The notes under the pieces are model-generated. The model was given only the letters and a program-made list of their open reading frames with translations. It had not been told where the DNA came from and did not search any database. A DNA stretch of 9,305 bases from contig MEUM01000032.1 of the NCBI GenBank assembly GCA_001771735.1, positions 1-9,305 on the forward strand. Reading direction: 5' to 3'. Positions 6,773 to 9,305 of this stretch are shown one piece after another; position 1 is the first letter of the stretch, and the number at the start of each line of letters is the position of its first letter. The stretch comes from Caldifarciminota bacterium RBG_13_43_14. Lineage in GTDB: Bacteria > Hydrothermota > Tepidihabitantia > SM23-42. The position numbers and the translations under genes were made by a program.

Positions 6773-8594
6773 TTTCTTTTAAGATCACATCGATCTCCTC
6801 GCCGCTCAATATCTCTTTCTCAAGCAGCTTTTGAGCCAGAACCTTGAGATTAGCCAGATCCTTCTTTATTATCGACTCAGCTTTTGCGGCTGCTTCAGTG
6901 ACTATCCTCTTGATCTCATCATCGATATCCCGAGCCGTTTCTTCCGAATAATCGCGATGCATACCGATCTCCCGGCCCAAAAATATTTCCTCCTGCTTTT
7001 CACCGAGAGTAAGAGGACCGATCTTCTCGCTCATCCCCCATTCGCAAACCATTTTACGGGCAAGCTTGGTCGCTTTTTCAATATCGTTGCCCGCGCCGGT
7101 TGACAGATCACCCAGCACGAGTTTCTCAGCTGCCCGACCGCCCAGCATGAAGGCAAGCTGGTTAAGACAATATGTTTTTGAATAAGTACGGCGCTCGTCG
7201 ATCGGCAAGGCCTGAGTAAGTCCCAATGCCATGCCGCGCGGGATTATCGTAACTTTGTGTATCGGATCCATTCCCGGCAACGATCTCGCGACCAGCACGT
7301 GACCGCCCTCATGATAGGCAGTAAGCCTCTTTTCATCATCAGATATAAGCAGGCTTTTACGTTCAACTCCCATTAAGATTTTATCTTTCGCTTCTTCAAA
7401 TTCAACCATCATTATCTTCTGCTTGTTATTACGCGCCGCCAGCAGCGCTGCTTCATTGACCAAATTCGCAAGATCAGCGCCTGAAAATCCAGGTGTGCCG
7501 CGGGCTAGTACTTCAAGATTAACATCCTTATCCAATGGTTTTTTACGGGTATGAACCTTTAATATACCTAAGCGGCCGCGTACATCCGGACGATCAAGCA
7601 CGACCACCCGGTCAAAGCGCCCGGGTCGGAGCAAAGCCGGATCAAGAATATCAGGGCGATTGGTCGCGGCCATTAAGATTATGCCTTCATTGGTTTCAAA
7701 ACCATCCATTTCGACCAATAACTGGTTCAATGTCTGCTCCCTTTCATCATGACCACCGCCTAATCCGGCGCCGCGCAATCGGCCGACGGCATCGATTTCA
7801 TCGATAAAAATGATACAGGGTGAATTACGCTTGGCCTGATCAAAAAGATCACGTACCCGGGAAGCCCCGACACCAACGAACATTTCAACAAAATTCGACC
7901 CGCTTATCGAAATAAATGGAACTTTTGCCTCACCCGCAACCGCACGCGCCATTAAAGTCTTGCCCGTACCGGGCGGTCCGAGTAAAAGCACGCCCTTGGG
8001 AATACGCCCGCCCAGTCGTGTAAACTTGCGCGGATCGCGTAAAAATTCGATAACCTCTTCTAATTCCTGCTTTGCCTCCTCGACTCCAGCAACATCATCA
8101 AAGGTCGCAGAAGTTTTGTTCTCAAGTATCACTTTAGCCCGGCTGCGGCCAAAACCCAGCGCCCGGTTCTGACCGGATTGCATTTGCCGGATAAAAAATA
8201 CCCAGACTCCGATTAACAATATCCAGGGGAGAACACTAAGCACAATACTGCCCCAGCTGGAACGCTGCTTGGCAACAACTTCAACATTGAATTTTACCAG
8301 TTCATTGGCCAGGTCAGGATCTTCGAAGGGCATCAGGGTAGTGAAATCGGTGAAATTCTGTTTATCTCCCAAAGAGATCGATGCCTTGAATCTGCCGCGT
8401 ATTGACCGGTCGGTTAGCGTCACCTCTTTAACATTTTTGCCTCTCATTTCACGCAGAAATATCGAATATGGTATTTCAATTGATTTTGGTCCTCGATTTA
8501 TGAATTGCAGGGCGATTATCACCGCGATCAGTATCGCAGTCCAGACTATAACTGTTTGCAGGGCACGCCGGCGCTGCGGTTCTTTACTTACCAT
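6732..8594 (-). CDS. ftsH: ATP-dependent zinc metalloprotease FtsH
   Basis: The product is 620 residues, full length for the family, a membrane-anchored hexameric AAA+ protease that extracts and degrades misfolded membrane and short-lived regulatory proteins. Membrane segments are at about 14-31 and 117-135, flanking a short extracytoplasmic domain. The AAA module has Walker A GPPGTGKT (206-213), pore-loop FVG (239-241), Walker B IIFIDEID (261-268) and the second region of homology with NRPDILDPALLRPGRFDR (312-329). The protease zinc site is HEGGH (428-432), with Asp504 in GAGNDIEKAT as third ligand; the usual motif is HEAGH, so one non-liganding Ala is Gly. ATG at 8594 has AGGAG about seven bases upstream. 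It overlaps the end of hpt by 11 bases and the start of folE by 41 bases. Confidence 0.98.
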   Translation of the reverse strand: MVSKEPQRRRALQTVIVWTAILIAVIIALQFINRGPKSIEIPYSIFLREMRGKNVKEVTLTDRSIRGRFKASISLGDKQNFTDFTTLMPFEDPDLANELVKFNVEVVAKQRSSWGSIVLSVLPWILLIGVWVFFIRQMQSGQNRALGFGRSRAKVILENKTSATFDDVAGVEEAKQELEEVIEFLRDPRKFTRLGGRIPKGVLLLGPPGTGKTLMARAVAGEAKVPFISISGSNFVEMFVGVGASRVRDLFDQAKRNSPCIIFIDEIDAVGRLRGAGLGGGHDEREQTLNQLLVEMDGFETNEGIILMAATNRPDILDPALLRPGRFDRVVVLDRPDVRGRLGILKVHTRKKPLDKDVNLEVLARGTPGFSGADLANLVNEAALLAARNNKQKIMMVEFEEAKDKILMGVERKSLLISDDEKRLTAYHEGGHVLVARSLPGMDPIHKVTIIPRGMALGLTQALPIDERRTYSKTYCLNQLAFMLGGRAAEKLVLGDLSTGAGNDIEKATKLARKMVCEWGMSEKIGPLTLGEKQEEIFLGREIGMHRDYSEETARDIDDEIKRIVTEAAAKAESIIKKDLANLKVLAQKLLEKEILSGEEIDVILKENGKTTGKNRQKKN

Positions 8595-9093
8595 CGTACA
8601 CTCCTATATATGGAAGATTCCGGTATTGATTATCATAATCAAGCCCATATCCAACCACGAAGACCGGCGGAATATTGAACCCGACATAGGTCAGCGGAAT
8701 ATCAACCATCCGCTCCTCTTTTTTATTCAGTAATGTGCATATCGCAAGGCTGCGCGGATGCCTGGTCTTCAAATTTTCAATAATATAATTTAGAGTTCTT
8801 CCTGAGTCAACAATATCTTCGACGACAATTATGTCCCGGTCTTCAATATTGATCGCAAGATCCTGTATGATCTTGACAACACCGCTCGATGCCTTGCCAT
8901 TATAGCTTGATATCGCCAGAAAATCGATCTCAAGCGGAATTTCAATCGACCGTAATAAATCGGCAAGAAAAACAAACGCGCCTTTTAGTATGCCGACCAT
9001 AACTGGATTCTTATTGGCATAATCATGATTGATCTGCGCGCCAATTTTCTTTATCTTTTCTTTTATCGTATTCTCTTCAATCAATATATTCAA
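8584..9093 (-). CDS. hpt: Hypoxanthine phosphoribosyltransferase
   Basis: The product is 169 residues, close to the 175-180 of typical bacterial Hpt, and salvages hypoxanthine (and often guanine) with PRPP to give the nucleotide. Loop I is GILKGA (34-39), the flexible loop starts at SSYNG (62-66), the PRPP-binding motif is VVEDIVDSGRTL (90-101), and the purine/metal region is VGYGLDYDNQYRNLP (147-161). The start is a TTG at 9093, preceded by GGTGGTGA; a second TTG three codons later (9084) is possible but is spaced worse. No ATG is available before the conserved region. It overlaps tilS by 17 bases and ftsH by 11 bases, so the genes are likely cotranslated. Hpt next to tilS and ftsH is conserved in many phyla. 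Confidence 0.95.
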   Translation of the reverse strand: MNILIEENTIKEKIKKIGAQINHDYANKNPVMVGILKGAFVFLADLLRSIEIPLEIDFLAISSYNGKASSGVVKIIQDLAINIEDRDIIVVEDIVDSGRTLNYIIENLKTRHPRSLAICTLLNKKEERMVDIPLTYVGFNIPPVFVVGYGLDYDNQYRNLPYIGVYDGK

Positions 9094-9305
9094 AATTCAC
9101 CACCAGAACTTTTTTTGTATCCTTTTTCACAAAAGCCCGATAAGCTCTTTTTATACCCAAAACCCACAAAATACCCTTGCGGTCGCATAGCAAAATCGGT
9201 GCTTTACGCAGTAAATAAGGTACTTTCTTTTCCTGAAATACTTTTTTCAGCTTCACCCGACCCGACTTGATCACCAAATTATCGCCTTCCCGCCTTGTCC
9301 TTATC
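9077..9305 (-). CDS. tilS: tRNA(Ile)-lysidine synthase, C-terminal domain (5' part off window)
   Basis: The frame is open to the right edge, so only the last 75 or so residues are seen. They read RTRREGDN, GRVKLKKVFQEKKVP, LRKAPILLCDRKG, ILWVLGIKRAYRA, which is the TilS C-terminal domain pattern (R.R..GD...G..KLK..F...K.P...R...P.L.......I..V.G). That domain helps bind tRNA-Ile2, while the PP-loop ATPase domain that makes lysidine at the anticodon wobble base would lie further right. The stop TGA is inside the start region of hpt, a 17-base overlap. The position immediately upstream of hpt-ftsH is the classical one for tilS, which supports the call even though the catalytic part is missing from view. 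Confidence 0.88.
   Translation of the reverse strand, partial: IRTRREGDNLVIKSGRVKLKKVFQEKKVPYLLRKAPILLCDRKGILWVLGIKRAYRAFVKKDTKKVLVVNFEYID

Noticed and set aside
8269..8733. 154-residue open frame on the + strand
   Set aside because: It is antisense to the start of ftsH and the end of hpt, both clear, and its translation shows no domain or plausible ribosome-binding site.

Overview
The window looks like ordinary chromosome of a diderm (Gram-negative-type) bacterium of moderate GC, probably an uncultivated lineage in or near the FCB group (WOR-3/Stahlbacteria or Cloacimonadota-like). Three things support an outer membrane: a TonB-dependent receptor barrel, a lipoprotein signal, and a C-terminal FlgD/type IX-like sorting domain on a Tat-exported protein. 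Bacteroidota proper is less likely, because most starts sit behind clear AGGAGG-type ribosome-binding sites and the promoters look like classical sigma-70 boxes. The lineage is inferred from sequence style, not from a marker gene.

Layout. (1) 1-1686, + strand: the C-terminal part of a TonB-dependent receptor that enters from the left edge, followed by a perfect 21-bp hairpin with a U-rich tail. (2) 3937-1843, - strand: a two-gene operon, NfeD-like membrane protein then flotillin/SPFH protein, driven by a near-consensus promoter at 4035-4008. (3) 4108-6078, + strand: a Tat-exported protein with two nitroreductase/SagB-like halves and a C-terminal sorting domain, then a small DUF2147-like lipoprotein with its own consensus promoter and a terminator hairpin. 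(4) 9305-6194, - strand: a compact run tilS (3' end only), hpt, ftsH, folE in which every junction overlaps. No intergenic stretch exceeds 300 bases.

How the genes work together. tilS-hpt-ftsH is a widely conserved bacterial neighbourhood (tRNA-Ile lysidine synthesis, purine salvage, membrane protease). Adding folE links it to pterin/folate synthesis, an order I recall also from actinobacteria. NfeD plus flotillin is the standard pair that organises membrane domains. The most distinctive gene is at 4108-5610: it combines a Tat signal, a duplicated flavoenzyme-like fold and a surface-sorting tail, which suggests a periplasmic or cell-surface redox protein of unknown substrate. FolE lacks two residues normally used to hold the GTP triphosphate. 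I see no CRISPR array, transposase, tRNA or rRNA gene, and no evident new defence system.
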